64,000 nucleotides of DNA, from contig JAESUZ010003395.1 of NCBI GenBank assembly GCA_017311185.1, positions 372,001-436,000 of the forward strand, written 5' to 3'. The position numbers and the translations under genes were made by a program. Position 1 is the first letter of the stretch. Each line of letters starts with the position of its first letter. Below, piece by piece: positions 23,044-34,985 of this stretch. Source of the DNA: Proteles cristata cristata (Eukaryota > Chordata > Mammalia > Carnivora > Hyaenidae). Below the pieces are notes generated by a model that had not been told where the DNA came from, ran no database searches, and saw only the letters and a program-made list of their open reading frames with translations.

Positions 23044-23315
23044 GATATTTTCAAGTAGACATTTCCCTCTGCTTCAAACCTGGGATGTATGAGGTGGAAA
23101 GAAAGCCTAGGGAACTCACATTGTGTTGTTATTTCTGTCCCAGAGTCCATTGTCTGCCTCCTTCCTGTCTAGCTTTCAGAATCTTACATTTGTTTTGTAT
23201 ATAGTATCTGGATTTTTTTACTTGTACAAAGCAGGAGGAATAGAGAAGAGTATGTCTCCTTAATCTTGAAAGCAGAAGGCCATATTGTATCGCTATTTAA
23301 GAATTTAATAGACAA

Positions 23316-23534
23316 GGGGCGCCTGGGTGGCTCAGTCGGTTAAGCATCCGACTTCAGCTCAGGTCATGATCTCACCGTTTGTGGATTCGAATCCCTCATC
23401 GGGCTCTGTGCTGACAGCTAGCTCAGAGCCTGGAGACTGCTTCAAATTCTGTATCTCCTTCTCTCTCTGACCCTCCCCTGCTCACGCTGTCCCTCTCTCT
23501 CAGAAATAAATAAAACATACAAAAAATTAAAAAA
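23316..23534 (+). mobile_element. CanSINE with perfect 17-bp duplication
   Basis: The head GGGGCGCCTGGGTGGCTCAG and tail AAATAAATAAAACATAC are present. The duplication AAGAATTTAATAGACAA lies at 23299-23315 and 23535-23551. Confidence 0.95.
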
Positions 23535-23551
23535 AAGAATTTAATAGACAA

Positions 23552-24832
23552 ATGTTTTCTTGGATACACATTTTTGAGAGTAGGGTACGCCCTTCTACAG
23601 TAAAGTGGAAACACTATATTCTTCACTGAAGACTTGAGTCCAGATTACCAAAATGCATGTTGATGACTCTTACAAGCTGAAAAAGCATTTCATTGTAAGT
23701 GTGTCCCTATACTTACATTTTCATTTCAGGATATGAAAGAACACAGGGTTTCACTTAATAAAATACCTAGTATGGAGAAAATTTTATGGGACCTATTCAA
23801 ACACTGACTCAGAGTTGATGGTATAAAGGATATCTTGGCTGTAAAATACCAGAACCATTTGATGAAACCCATAGATTAAGAGCAAATGCATCATAGAGCC
23901 CTCTCAGAACCAGCTGTGTTTGTGGGACTGAGCCGGGTGTAGTGACAAACAGTCATTTCATGGCAGAGTTGTAGCTGCCCTAATTTTAAAGCAGTTGATG
24001 GCTTCCACTGTTCAGTGCCATTATCACAAAATGATGCAACACTTATCCCAGCAGCTGCTGCCAACTTTCTCCTTCTCTCACATCCCATGCTATGTGAATT
24101 CCAGGTAATGAATATCAAATTGTTTGCAGCGAAGTGGTTGATGTATTGTGACAGAAAACATGTCCCCTTGTTCCCCTACTGATAAGGAGCCTGCCTACAT
24201 TTAATATGAGTGAAGAGCTGATAGAGAATTCCAGTTTCAATACATGTATTGTTCCATTCTTTGTGTAAGCAACCATTGATTCCCCACTCCCATTTCACCA
24301 GCAGACTCGGCAAAGCAATCACCACACATTCCCTGCTGGCCTGGGTATGCCACCACTATGATGACCAAATAATAACAAATGAAAGTACCAAACATCCAGG
24401 TAAATTTAAACTTCAAATGCACAACAAATAATTTTTTTGGTATAAGTATATCCCAAATATAACACAAGACAAACTCGTATAAAAAAAGTGTCTATTGTAC
24501 GCTGGAAATCCAAATTGAATGTCTACATTTTATCTGGCAACCCTACATCAGACTCCTTCTTAACACTGCACTTAAAGTAACTCTTGTCAATTTGTTGGAA
24601 TTTGCCTGTTACAAAAACCATACAGGGCATCACAGGCATAGAAAACAGAAGGCAAGTGGGAACATTAGAGAATGAATTTATGTCAAAAAAAAATTGAGGT
24701 ACTGGCAGTGTCTTTTCTTTAAGAGAAAAGTAAAGCAATTTCCATGTTTCCTACCTGATGTAGCAAGAAGATGGTTACAAGCTAATCACTTAAAGGTTAT
24801 TACTAAAGACAAAGCCTTTTCATGAGATTAAG
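23552..24832. other. 1.3 kb anonymous DNA, no gene seen
   Basis: No repeat family is recognised. Frames of 60-76 codons occur on both strands at 23891-24738, with no domain and no consistent splice structure. Confidence 0.45.
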
Positions 24833-24834
24833 TG

Positions 24835-25025
24835 TTAGTTGTTCTCAAAGTGTAATCCCTGGATGGGCAGCATCACTTCTGAACTTCTTAGAAATGCGAA
24901 TGATCAGGTCTCACCCCAGACCTCCTAAGAAACTCTGAAGTGAGTGACCAGGAATCCAGGCTTAAAAGTCCTTTAAGGACTTTGGTCCTTAAGTTTAAGA
25001 CCACACTTACGTTTGAGAACTACCA
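24835..25025 (-). mobile_element. MER5A-like hAT DNA transposon
   Basis: The left terminus TTGTTCTCAAAGTGTAATCC and right terminus GTTTGAGAACTACCAC are the inverted ends of MER5A, and the interior CACCCCAGACCTCCTAAGAA fits its reverse. MER5A is a non-autonomous, long-inactive element. A palindrome at 24965-24983 lies inside. Confidence 0.82.
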
Positions 25026-25600
25026 CCACATCAGGACAACAAAGAACAATAGTTGTACAGCTAGACAAATTCCACAATTTGAAGAGTCCTTTAATTGTTC
25101 TGCCTACCCAGGTTTCTGTACATTTAGAATGAGAAAATTCAGAAAACCAACCAATAGCAGGCTCTTAATCCCAGCTAGCTACTAACTCAGTACGAATCTA
25201 ACAACTTCCTACAGAGAAGCTCTAAAGTGAGCAAGCACCATGTCCTCCCCTTCTTTTATCCCTTGGGAAGGTAGGTAGCTGATGCTCTCTCTATTGCCTG
25301 ATCAGTGGCAAAACCTGGTTATCATGACCTCTCTGAGCATAAGACAGGAAGTAAGTGCCCAGGTTGTCAGAGTCAGTTCCCTTTAGCTGAATCAACAACA
25401 GTTTTCAGTGTTGTGTTTGCAAATCATCTAGTCACCCAGTCATATTGGCACTATCTTAAATTGACCTTGGTACTAGCTTACTGGAAAAACAAAAACAAAA
25501 ATAATATATATATTATTGTATATATTATAATACTACTAATAATAATAATAACACAATGGAGACCCAACTCCAAAGGGTTTCACTTTTATTGACTAACACG
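25026..25600. other. anonymous DNA with AT-only patch
   Basis: No gene is seen. An AT tract with TATA and AATAAT repeats lies at about 25499-25550. Confidence 0.4.
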
Positions 25601-25609
25601 TATAAGTTG

Positions 25610-25790
25610 GCACCTTCCTTATGTTCCACTATCATTTTAATTGACACAACCATCAGAAAAGGCAAGATTTCCTATCTCCAATTTATGAATAAGAATGCAG
25701 ACTCAGTGTCACATAGTTAGAAAGTAGCACAGAGTAATTCAGAGCTCTGTGCAATAAGACAATTTCTTCTCATTTTCTTCATGGACAGAG
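25610..25790 (-). repeat. MIR fragment, reverse
   Basis: CCAATTTATGAATAAGAATG, CAGACTCAGTGTCACATAGT and TAGAAAGTAGCACAGAG follow the reverse MIR order. Confidence 0.7.
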
Positions 25791-25879
25791 CTATCAAATG
25801 AACAGAACTCACTGAAGATTCAGTTACTTGCATGAGCTATATCCTCCCATGATCTGATGAACTAAAGGATGTTTTGCAG

Positions 25880-26150
25880 TGTCCTCCAAATCCCACCTTC
25901 TTTGAGGTTCAGCCCAAATGCATCTTTCATGAAGCCTACCGACTCACAGTGATGATTCATTTTATTCTTTTTGTTATATAATTATATGCTAGTCTCAAAT
26001 AGTGATTTAATCCATACAAAGTTTGTTTTTCCTCTATACCAAAATGCTAACGGTCAAAGCTACATCTTCCATTTCTCTGGAAGCTCCTTCAGTACTGAGT
26101 GCCATATCACATAGAGGAATTAGTGCTCAGCAATAGCTGTTGCACGGGTT
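25880..26150 (+). repeat. L2 LINE 3' fragment
   Basis: AAATCCCACCTTCTTTGAGG, TTTCATGAAGCCTACCGACT, TCTCTGGAAGCTCCTTCAGT and TAGTGCTCAGCAATAGCTGT are in L2 3' order. Confidence 0.68.
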
Positions 26151-26561
26151 TAAGCATCCTATGGCACAGCATCTGGTTAAGTTAGGCCAAAAGGAGCTAA
26201 TTGTCTAGTTGCAGGAATCCTAGGGATGCAAAGTTTGGAATGCATGGTCCTGGTCTGTAAGGAGTCATAGTTCAGTAGAGACTCATTGGGGAAAGTACTT
26301 CAGTGTAGCAGTGCTTTGATGTACTAGCCATTAAGTCATTCGAAGCATGAGAGAAGCTACTAAATCTTGATGTAAGAGTTACAGAAGTCTTGTACAAATT
26401 AGCCCTTGAGATACAACTAGAAAAATGAGTGAAAAGTTGTCAAGACACATGAAGATTAAAATTCTAGACAGAAGGAATTCCATCTGCAACATGCGTAAAG
26501 GAAGAGAATGGGTATGGGAGCTATGTGATTTCAGTAATAGTAAAGCATAAAAAAGAAAGGT
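26151..26561. other. anonymous DNA, no gene seen
   Basis: Nothing recognised. Confidence 0.4.
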
Positions 26562-27034
26562 CTAGTGGGTTTAATTATGTCCCCCCAAAAGATATACCCA
26601 AGTCCTACCCCCAGTCCTAACCTCAATCCCCAAGAATGTGACCTCTTTTGGAAATATGGTTTTTGCAGATGCAATTAGATTTCTTCAGGTGAAACCATCT
26701 TGAATTTAGGGTGAGACCTAAATCCAGTGACTGGCATTCTTATAAAGAAAAGGGAGGTGACATACAGAGAAAGAAAAAGAAGGCCATGGAAAGATGGATG
26801 CAAGGATTAGAGTTATGTAGCCTTAAGCCAAGAAACACCAAGCATTACTGGCAGCCATCAAAAGTCAGGAGAGGGGAGTGAGCATTCTCCCTTAGAGTCT
26901 CCAAAGAGAACCAACAAAGCCAACACTTTAATTTTGGATGTCTGGCCTCCAGAAGTGTGAAGGAATAAATTTATCTACTGTTAAACCACGATGTTTGTGG
27001 TAATTTAATATGGCAGCTCTGGCAAATTAATACA
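26562..27034 (+). mobile_element. MaLR-type LTR (MLT1-like), solo
   Basis: It begins near TTTAATTATGTCCCCCCAAA and has GAATGTGACCTCTTTTGGAA, ATTCTTATAAAGAAAAGG, the CCTCCAGAAGTGTGAAGGAA to AATAAATTTATCTACTG polyadenylation region, and a terminus CAAATTAATACAG. These are the marks of MaLR LTRs. No internal region is attached. Confidence 0.75.
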
Positions 27035-27415
27035 GAAGAGAATTACAGAAAACAATGATAAGGCATGAGCCTAGACAGGTACCTAGGCTTCAGATCATAA
27101 TGACTGATGGGTGTTATATGTTGAGCAGCTTGCACATTTCCAGCATCGTACTGTAAGCCCTGACAGTTGGGTTTTCACTTTTCTATAATGCAAGTACCTG
27201 GCAAGCCTCAGTTGTACAGGCATCCACTTCAAAGAGGCATCCATTTCAAATATGAATGTCTCTATCAATACATTGCCAGCCACACACTGGATAGAGAGCC
27301 AGGCATCCTACCCACCCTGAGGCCCCTATGTTTTAGACAACTTGGTTAAATTCCACAACTGACAATTTGGGTCTTTTTTTCCCCCTCTTCTCTCATTTTA
27401 AATTCCTGCATATAT
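27035..27415. other. anonymous DNA, no gene seen
   Basis: Overlapping 60-codon frames on both strands at 27095-27349 look like chance. Confidence 0.4.
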
Positions 27416-27419
27416 AAAT

Positions 27420-27617
27420 ATATATATTTGGTTTTTTGAGAGAAAGACAGAGAAAGCAAGGAGTGAGCAAAGAGAGGAGGAGAAAGAGAATCGCAAGCAA
27501 GCTCTGTGCTGTCAGTGTGGAGCCTGATGTGGGGCTGGAGCTCATGAACTGTGAGATCATGACCTGAGCCAAAACCAAGAGTTGGACTCTGATCCAACTG
27601 AACCACCCAGGTGCCCC
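27420..27617 (-). mobile_element. CanSINE, reverse
   Basis: Minus-strand head GGGGGCACCTGGGTGGTTCA, with a TATATA patch at the tail side (27411-27428). Confidence 0.9.
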
Positions 27618-28215
27618 CTACTTGTATGTTTTAAAGTAATCAATAATGAGTGACCCCACAAAACCCTACGCCATCACTCTTATCCCCAATTAAAGCAGAA
27701 CACCAGCCCAAAGTTCTTGTTCTCTCTCTCCCCCTGCCACACACCCTGACCCACCCTGTCCTACCTCGCTGTGTGGCCACAGGTGTGTTATGTAATTTCT
27801 AAGACTTGTAAATAAGGAACCTTTCTGTCTTTCTCAAAATTTCCTGATGTTTATTGCTGAAGGGCATCTTGCAATCATAGTAAAGATCACAAGGGCAGGT
27901 CTAGCCGCAACATCAGTTATGGGTAGACTGAGATGGACACACAACAGACATGCTATAGAAAACCACTGATGAATTTTGAGGAAGGAATTGAATCATTAGA
28001 TTTGAACGCTAGATTGTTTTGGTCATAAAATGGAAATGAAAGGCATAAAGAGACTGTTTGAAGAAGCTATTTTAATAGTTCAACTGGGAAAAGTCTCAGG
28101 AAGTTCACTGGTAGCAGGGGTAGAGGAGAGAAAGAATCTAAGAAATAAATAATGGAATATACAGGACCTATACTTCTTGAATATGAAATTTCAGAAGGCA
28201 GGAAAAATTAATATG
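27618..28215. other. anonymous DNA, no gene seen
   Basis: No recognised element. A pyrimidine-rich short stretch lies at about 27715-27775. Confidence 0.4.
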
Positions 28216-28219
28216 CATA

Positions 28220-28960
28220 TCATTTGTACTATTCTGTAACAATTATCTGTACTATTTTGTAAGCTAATATTCTCACTCAACGATATAATTGAGAGCATAA
28301 AGCATGATTTTAAATATTTTTATCATTTAAAACTGAATTATATACCATCATAAAGATGAACTGTGATTTAAATAAGCAAATACCCATTTTTGTCAATTTG
28401 TAAATGTTTCTATCTTATTAATAATATTACAGTTAATATCTTTGAATATATATTTGCATACTTCCCTGATTATTTCATTATTTCCTTGGAATAAATTCAT
28501 AGACTAAGTAAAATATATATAGTTTGTACAGCTTTTTAAATTTTTTTTATTTTTACATATTGCCATTTTCCCTCTTGAAAGTTATTTATTGTCATTAATT
28601 TAAACATCTATCGGTCATGCATGACGAAATCTATATATTTATCTTCTCTGAGAATAGTAAGATTCTTAAAGATTATATCTCTCTGCTAGGCAAGAAATGG
28701 AACAAATTGTTGTTTTATTTCCTTTTCTCTGATTAGCATCAAACTGAATAGTTTCATATGGTCTGCTTACAACCTTCTGCACATCTTTTCTCTGACAAGC
28801 CTGATTATGCCCTGTGTCCATTTTGTTACTCCATCTTTTTTCTTTGATTCTTAAGATACTAATTACATATTACATACTAAGTATTATGATTCTTTGTCAG
28901 TAATTCCTATACATGTTTCTCTAACATTTTAATTTTTTATTTTATGCTTTGTGTAAAACT
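28220..28960 (-). mobile_element. ancient L1 fragment, reverse, strongly diverged
   Basis: The antisense 3' region order is recognisable: AACTGAATTATATACCATCA, GTCAATTTGTAAATGTTTCT, CTTCCCTGATTATTTCATTA, TTGGAATAAATTCATAGACT, then ACATATTGCCATTTTCCCTC and CTGATTAGCATCAAACTGAA. This is decayed L1M-like sequence. Confidence 0.6.
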
Positions 28961-28964
28961 TAAT

Positions 28965-29318
28965 GTTTGTGTTCTCCAAAGTTCATACATTGATATGTCC
29001 AATTCCCATTGGGAATGGTATCTGGAGTTAGGAATTTGGGGAAGTGTTTAGATCATGAGAGTGGAGTCCTTACTGAACAGGATTATTGCCCTTATAAAAG
29101 AGATCCCAGAGTGCTCCCTTGCTCCTTTCATTCATGTGAAGACCTAGCAAGAAAACGTCTATTTATGAACCAGAACACTTCATTAGACATTGAATCTGCC
29201 AGAGCCTTTATTTTGGACTTTCCAGCCTCCAGAACTGTGAGGAAAAAAAATGTTTGTTATTTGAGCCACCAGTCCATGGTGCTTGTGTTATACAGCAGCT
29301 TGAATGGATGAAGACATG
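28965..29318 (+). mobile_element. MaLR-type LTR (MLT1A/MST-like), solo
   Basis: TTTGTGTTCTCCAAAGTTCA near the start, TTAGATCATGAGAGTGGAGT, TTATTGCCCTTATAAAAGAG (TATA region), GTGAAGACCTAGCAAGAAAA, CCAGCCTCCAGAACTGTGAG and the end GGATGAAGACA match a MaLR LTR from end to end. The 100-codon frame at 29009-29311 lies entirely in this LTR and is not a gene. Confidence 0.82.
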
Positions 29319-29459
29319 GTCTCCTTCATTCACAGAAGTATTTATTTTTCGGTAATTAATCTATCAATATTTTCCCCTAAGGATGATGGCTTTCATATTG
29401 TGTTAAGAAAGGTTTCTGACATTTAGTTTAAAAACTTAGTTTTAAAGTATTAGTTTTCT

Positions 29460-29688
29460 GGGGCGCCTGGGTGGCTTAGTCGGTTAAGCGTCCGACTTTC
29501 GCTTAGGTCATGATCTCACGGTTCGTGGGTTCGAGCCCCGCGTCGGGCTCTGTGCTGACTGCCACCTCAAAGCCTGGAGCCTGTTTCAGCCTGTGACTCC
29601 CTCTCTCTCTGACCCTCCCCTGCTCACACTGTCTCTCTCTCTCTCTCTCCTAAAAATAAATAAAACATAAAAAAAAAACTAAAAAAAT
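29460..29688 (+). mobile_element. young-type CanSINE with perfect duplication
   Basis: Close to the subfamily consensus over the head and tRNA-like half. The duplication AAAGTATTAGTTTTCT lies at 29444-29459 and 29689-29704. Confidence 0.96.
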
Positions 29689-29704
29689 AAAGTATTAGTT
29701 TTCT

Positions 29705-30755
29705 AATACTTTTTATGTAAATTGTAAATAGTTAACCCATTTCATGGGAAAAATTGTGCAATGAGGACCTACATTCACTCTTTTTGTCCTCCATTTAGCT
29801 ATTGCATTAACACTGTATTTGAAGCCAAACAGGTTTGAGTAATGACTAAAATTACCAACCCGGAATGATACTTTATATGAGGTGAAAGTGATTCTCTGAT
29901 TGCTCAGTGGTCATATGGAATGGTTGTGGATGACAGCCTCATTCTCATTCGAGTTAATTCACAACAGAATGACAAGAAGGTTTGCAGACAAATAATATGA
30001 ACAATCCTTTTGAAGAATTTTGCTGTAAACTGCAGCAGAAAAAAAATATGTTAACAGCTGAAAGAGAGAAGTGCAATCAGAACTTATGAATTCTCTGAAA
30101 TAATTCTTAAACTTTTTTTTTTTCCTGGAGGTTGGATGAACAATTCTAAATAAGAGGGGTGGATACACACAGAAAGATAATGGCTCTTGCTATCCATATA
30201 GTTTCTCTTCCTCTCCAAAGTCCCATGCAAAAGACTATAAAAATATATCAAATGATTGGATGCACGGCAGTGTGAAAAATATAAAACTATGTTATTTTCA
30301 GGGCAAGTGTTTTGACCAATTTCTGAAAGACAAAATGAAAGTTCATTGATGGCTTAACCAGAGCAGAAGAGATCACAAATGTACCACACAAGCACCGCTT
30401 TTCACAGTGATGGGCAATGAGTGCTGTGAGTGATGACAAGCAGGAGTTTCCTGGGCAAAGAACCAGATGGGTAAGGAAAAGACTACCTACATGCGTGGCT
30501 GGTGCCACTGACCCTATCTACTAATCATTGTGGGAGATTTATCTTTGTAGTTCTGTGGAATTACGAAATGGATGATTGGAATGAAGAAAGATGAAAGGCA
30601 GAACCTAAGTTATAGCTAAGTTTCCACAAACACCTGGTGATGGGGCTGCCAGGTAAAATACCAAAAAGACAGGATGTGTGAACTTCAGATAGACAGAAAA
30701 AAATTTTTGAGTATTTCCCAAATAGTGCATGTAACACACTAATATTGCATTATTG
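29705..30755. other. 1 kb anonymous DNA, possible conserved element
   Basis: No repeat family and no coding frame is recognised. The part at about 29830-30110 has no repeat-like composition and may be unique non-coding DNA. This is speculation without an alignment. Confidence 0.35.
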
Positions 30756-30759
30756 TTTT

Positions 30760-30885
30760 TGTTTGTTTCTTTGTTTCTGTTTTTTTTTTTGTTTTTTTTT
30801 TTCTTTGAGAGGGAGAGCATGCATGTGAGCAGGGGAGGGGCAGAGGGAGAAGGAGAGAGAATCTTAGGAAAGTCTGCTTAACAAC
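30760..30885 (-). mobile_element. truncated CanSINE, reverse
   Basis: Poly-T/GTTT tail remnants at 30760-30803 precede GAGAGGGAGAGCATGCATGT and GAGCAGGGGAGGGGCAGAGG, the reverse of the SINE CT body. The tRNA-like head is missing after about 30880. Confidence 0.8.
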
Positions 30886-31385
30886 AAAATCATGCATTTA
30901 CCCCAAACCTCCTTTATCCCTCACATTCAGAGGTGAGAAGTTGTAGTCAAGGAACCTATCAAATGCAAAAGAAACCTTTGCCAGTTACATGGTCCACCAG
31001 TACTTCATTAATAAATATAAATGGTCAAACAAGAATCACCAAGATTTTAGGAAAAACAAAGCAGTAGGGCCGTGATGAGAAGTAAAATAAGAAATGGACT
31101 TAATAATGCAGGAAGCAAAGGAAAACATGAAAAAAAGGAATTCTAAAATTACAAAAATTCTTTGTGATCTGGATTATTTACCTTTATGAGATAATACTGT
31201 TCTTCACTTCTTATATTCATGCCTTTATTTTGGTAGTAATTTTATGCCAGTGAAAGATAAATTATTCATCACTAATATATAATAACATGTAAACAAAACC
31301 AATAAATACCTGAGGAAAGACCACTGGATTTGTTCATTATAACAAATCCTCAATTTCAATTGATACAACAGAAATATTTTTTTTA
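30886..31385. other. anonymous AT-rich DNA, no gene seen
   Basis: Nothing recognised. Confidence 0.4.
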
Positions 31386-31389
31386 TATA

Positions 31390-31770
31390 TTTGTAGGTTG
31401 ATTACATTCCCTAGAAAAGAAAAAATAGAACTACCATCTGATTCAGCAATTTCACTTCTGAGTGTTTTTCTGAAGAAAACAAAAGCTACTGGAAAGGTAT
31501 ATGCTCCTCCAAGTTCACTGCAGCGTTAGTTACAATAGCCAAGATATGGAAACAATCTATATGTTTATAGACAAATGAATGTATAAAGAAACCATGATAT
31601 ATATCTACAATGGAATATTATGCAATCATAAACATAATGAAATCTTGATATTTGTGACAAGATGGATGGACCTCAAGGTCATTATGCTAAGTGAATTCAG
31701 ACTGAGAAAGAGAAATACTATATGATCCTTCTTATATGTGGAATGGGGGGTGGGCAAAAAGGCAAACTCA
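31390..31770 (+). mobile_element. L1 fragment (ORF2 end / 3'UTR)
   Basis: Characteristic L1 3' phrases are present: AACTACCATCTGATTCAGCA, TAGTTACAATAGCCAAGATA, CAATGGAATATTATGCAATC, GTGACAAGATGGATGGACCT and ACTATATGATCCTTCTTATA. No open frame remains. Confidence 0.85.
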
Positions 31771-31803
31771 TAGAGTTTGACGCTCTCTCAAAAATAAATA
31801 AAT
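31771..31803 (+). repeat. CanSINE tail fragment
   Basis: CTCTCTCAAAAATAAATAAA looks like a SINE 3' tail without its body, fused to the preceding L1. Confidence 0.5.
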
Positions 31804-32698
31804 AGAAGAAACGTAGACAATTACACATTTTCCTTGTGATTTCCTCTACTACAGTATAATGGCAACGGCAAATATAGGCTAACCTTAGATTTAACCTATT
31901 CAGCAAAAATGGAACTTTGTCATGAATAAATTTATTTTGTCATGAATTATTTTTATAATAATAAAATTTAATTTTTCTGACCACTAAATTTTTTTATTCC
32001 CTTTGAGAGGAGAACAGGAGGTATAGTAAAATTATGAAGAAGCAATGAACCACTTCACTGGCCCTATAACATCGATCACCCTCAAGCAAGTGAGTCAAGT
32101 CACCCTGTGTGTCCTGGTGAAAGAAGACAGCCACCACTGAGCCACAGCAGCTGCCTTGTACAGCTGACATCTCTGAGCTCCTTTTTGCTCTTTGTTGACA
32201 CTGCTCATGTGTATTTATCTTTCTCACTAAAAGGTAGGGTCTAGAAAATCACTGAAAATTGTTGACAGGTGATTTTTCTTTCTGGATAATCAAATACAGT
32301 TTCCCAGATGCCTCATGGGCTTAAAAGTGATAATGGGCAACGTTCAGAGCAAAGTGAAGTCGGTAAAATATGTTTGATGCTTCTCCTGACATTATCTGTA
32401 GTTCATTCTTCCAACAGGTTAATGGTTAGTATGCTCTGCAGGTCCAGACCTCAGTGTGGAGCACTATGAGTTGTTGACATTCCAGAGAGGGGTTGAGGAT
32501 GTTATTAATTTTTTACAATAGCATATTGTGCAGCTTATATAGTTTTTCAAACAAGAAAGTAATACTTGTTCTTTGTAAAATACAGAGAATCAGAAATGAG
32601 AATATAAAAGTTGCATAAAGTCTACCTTCCATTATATATTAACCACTTTAAATATATAATATGTTTTGAAGCTTACTTTCTTTGAAAAATTTTATTGC
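31804..32698. other. anonymous DNA, no gene seen
   Basis: A 77-codon minus frame at 31994-32227 has no domain. No repeat is recognised. Confidence 0.4.
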
Positions 32699-32908
32699 GG
32701 AGCGCCTGGGTGGCTCAGTCCATTGAGTGTACAACTTTGGCTCAGGTCATGATCTCACCATTAGTGGGTTCAAGCCCCACGTGGGGCTCTGTGCCGACAG
32801 CCAGCTCAGAGCCTGGAGCCTGTTTCAGATTCTGTGTCTCCCTTCTCTCTGACCTCTTGCTCACACTGTCTCTCTCTCTCTCTCTCAGAAATAAATTATG
32901 AAAAAGAA
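32699..32908 (+). mobile_element. CanSINE
   Basis: The head GAGCGCCTGGGTGGCTCAG and body CTCTCTCTCTCTCTCTCAGA, with a short AAATAAATTATG tail. No clear target duplication was seen. Confidence 0.93.
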
Positions 32909-33344
32909 AAGTTGTTTTGAATAAGTGTTATTTTTCTAGTCAATGAACAGCTACAGACCGTTGTTTTTTCTCCCTTCGCCAAGGTAGGATTTTGAGTTCT
33001 GTTTAATGTCGACTGTTTCTGCTTACTGAATCTTTCCCAGATTTTATCATATCTGTGAGTTTTATTTGTACAAATGCAGAGGATGAATTTTCTCTAAATT
33101 ATCATACAAGAAAAAAGTGATGGGGAAATTTTTCTTCCATGATAACACAACTTCCTTTGTCTCTCAGGCCTTCTCTTTGCAAGTGGTTTATGATTATTTA
33201 AGAAATGCTTGGTAAAACCCACTTATTTTGATCTAATGCTGTGTTATTTTCTTCCAAAACAGCACTTCAGGATGAAAATCTTCAGTATCAAAAAATGACG
33301 TATAGATTTGGGCATATCAATCTGCTTTACCTTCCAAATGGTCC
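32909..33344. other. anonymous DNA, no gene seen
   Basis: Nothing recognised. Confidence 0.4.
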
Positions 33345-33354
33345 TTAGACAACT

Positions 33355-33475
33355 AGTTTTATTTATTTTAAAGCAAAATTCACATGCTGAGAGGGGGAAA
33401 GAATAAGAGAGACACAGGGAGAGGGAAGGGAGGGAAGGAGAGGGTGGGGCAGAGAAAGAGATTGCAAAAAGCAAG
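33355..33475 (-). mobile_element. possible truncated CanSINE, reverse
   Basis: TTTTATTTATTTTAAAGC is followed by a purine-rich stretch (GAGAGGGGGAAAGAATAAGA, then GGGAGGGAAGGAGAGGGTGG) resembling a reversed SINE tail and CT body. No tRNA-like head is present. A plain purine-rich tract is the alternative. Confidence 0.5.
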
Positions 33476-34380
33476 CTGAAGATATCATAGTCTTTGGATT
33501 ACATCATGGCACAAATTCTATTTTATTACTTTGAAAATAGTGACATCTAGTGGATAAAAGGTATTAATGATGGTGTTTTTTTGGTATCAGAATTGACTAC
33601 AATTGGACAAACCAAAAAAGAGCCTAATTATATAGACACAGAAAATCAAGAGAACTTACAGTAACTGAAACTCGCTGATCTATGTTCATATATATGTTCA
33701 TCTGCCAATAAAATTCCACACTGAAAGTGACTTTATTAATTTGAAAGTCTCAAACGTTGCAGAATAAGGGACAATGTTATCCTTTTAGCCTACAGGTTAA
33801 GGGAAGGGTAGAGAGTCTCAGGTTAGTTAGCAATACTGTACCCTGTGTGTATTATGGGAACAGATGATTTTTAACATTTTCTGCCATGTCCAGGTCTTAG
33901 TATTAACCAACTCAAATTATTTGTCACACATGTCTTCCATTTGATTCCCAATATATCATCTACCATACATATTTTGATTATTAATTTATCAAAACAATGG
34001 TATAAGCCTTTAAGTGAATAATGACTATTTAGCATGACTTACAATTCTTCCTCAAAATCACCATATGGACTAATAACATGTGTGATTTCCAAAGCAGTTT
34101 TTACGTACACTACCACTGAATTCTCATTGATACATATGAATAGTATTCCCAGTCATCGTTTAGTAAGAAAATCATAAAACATTTAAGTAAATTAACCACA
34201 TTAATAAAAACATCCTCAATAAGAGAACCAATGCATCCAGGTAGAAAGACACTCTCATTTCTCCCCTACCCTCCTCTATTGAAATTTCAGGGCCAATAAC
34301 AGAAAACACCATGCTAGCTTTCTGCATAAAAAGACAATCCAGATTTATATGGGAAAATAGTAGTGAAAATGGTAACATCA
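33476..34380. other. anonymous AT-rich DNA, no gene seen
   Basis: Nothing recognised. Confidence 0.4.
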
Positions 34381-34384
34381 GCCT

Positions 34385-34545
34385 CCACTGCCATTATGAA
34401 ATGCTTTCTATTCGGCAAACCCTACTCTAAGAAATTATTATTCTTCATTAGTAGAGGCAATGTCTGAGATACAGAGGGGTTAAATGCTTCACTGAAGGTC
34501 ATTAGGCTTGTATCCTTGGGGTAACTCTGTGCCCTCCTTCTGTCA
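34385..34545 (-). repeat. MIR fragment, reverse
   Basis: GAGATACAGAGGGGTTAAAT, GCTTCACTGAAGGTCATTAG match the reverse MIR core. Confidence 0.7.
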
Positions 34546-34711
34546 GCATATGTAACAAACCAGCATAGCATGAACACAGATTCTTAAAGTGAAGATTTCT
34601 TACTTGTGTGTTTGTTTAGTTTTAATTAGGCAGTTTTAGATTTTAGAAAGTATTTTATTTTGAATTGATTACTTAATATTGCTGCTATTTTTTAAATAAG
34701 ATTGACTGAAA

Positions 34712-34755
34712 TGCATTAGAATTAAGATTAATGAATTGCATTAGAATTAAGATTA
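34712..34755. repeat. short direct tandem duplication, 25-bp period
   Basis: TGCATTAGAATTAAGATTA occurs at 34712-34730 and again at 34737-34755. Confidence 0.95.
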
Positions 34756-34759
34756 GAAG

Positions 34760-34985
34760 ACTCAGATTTTATCCAAATTCTGTTTCTCCCTAGGGAACTA
34801 TTTGTTCTTGGAAAACTCATTTAATTTAGCTGGGCTTTCATTTCCTATCTGTAATACAGAAAAAAAAAAATCATTTCAAGCTCTCTGTAAACCAGTGTGA
34901 GAATTAAAAAAAATAATGTGTGGGAAAGCATTTTGAAAGTGGCAAAGCACCTTACCAATTTAAAATTTTATTATAATGACGTAGT
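34760..34985 (+). repeat. MIR fragment
   Basis: AAATTCTGTTTCTCCCTAGG, AAACTCATTTAATTTAGCTG, TTTCATTTCCTATCTGTAAT and GAAAGTGGCAAAGCACCTTA follow MIR order. Confidence 0.68.

Noticed and set aside
29009..29311. 100-codon + frame with a plausible start
   Set aside because: It lies entirely within a MaLR-type LTR.
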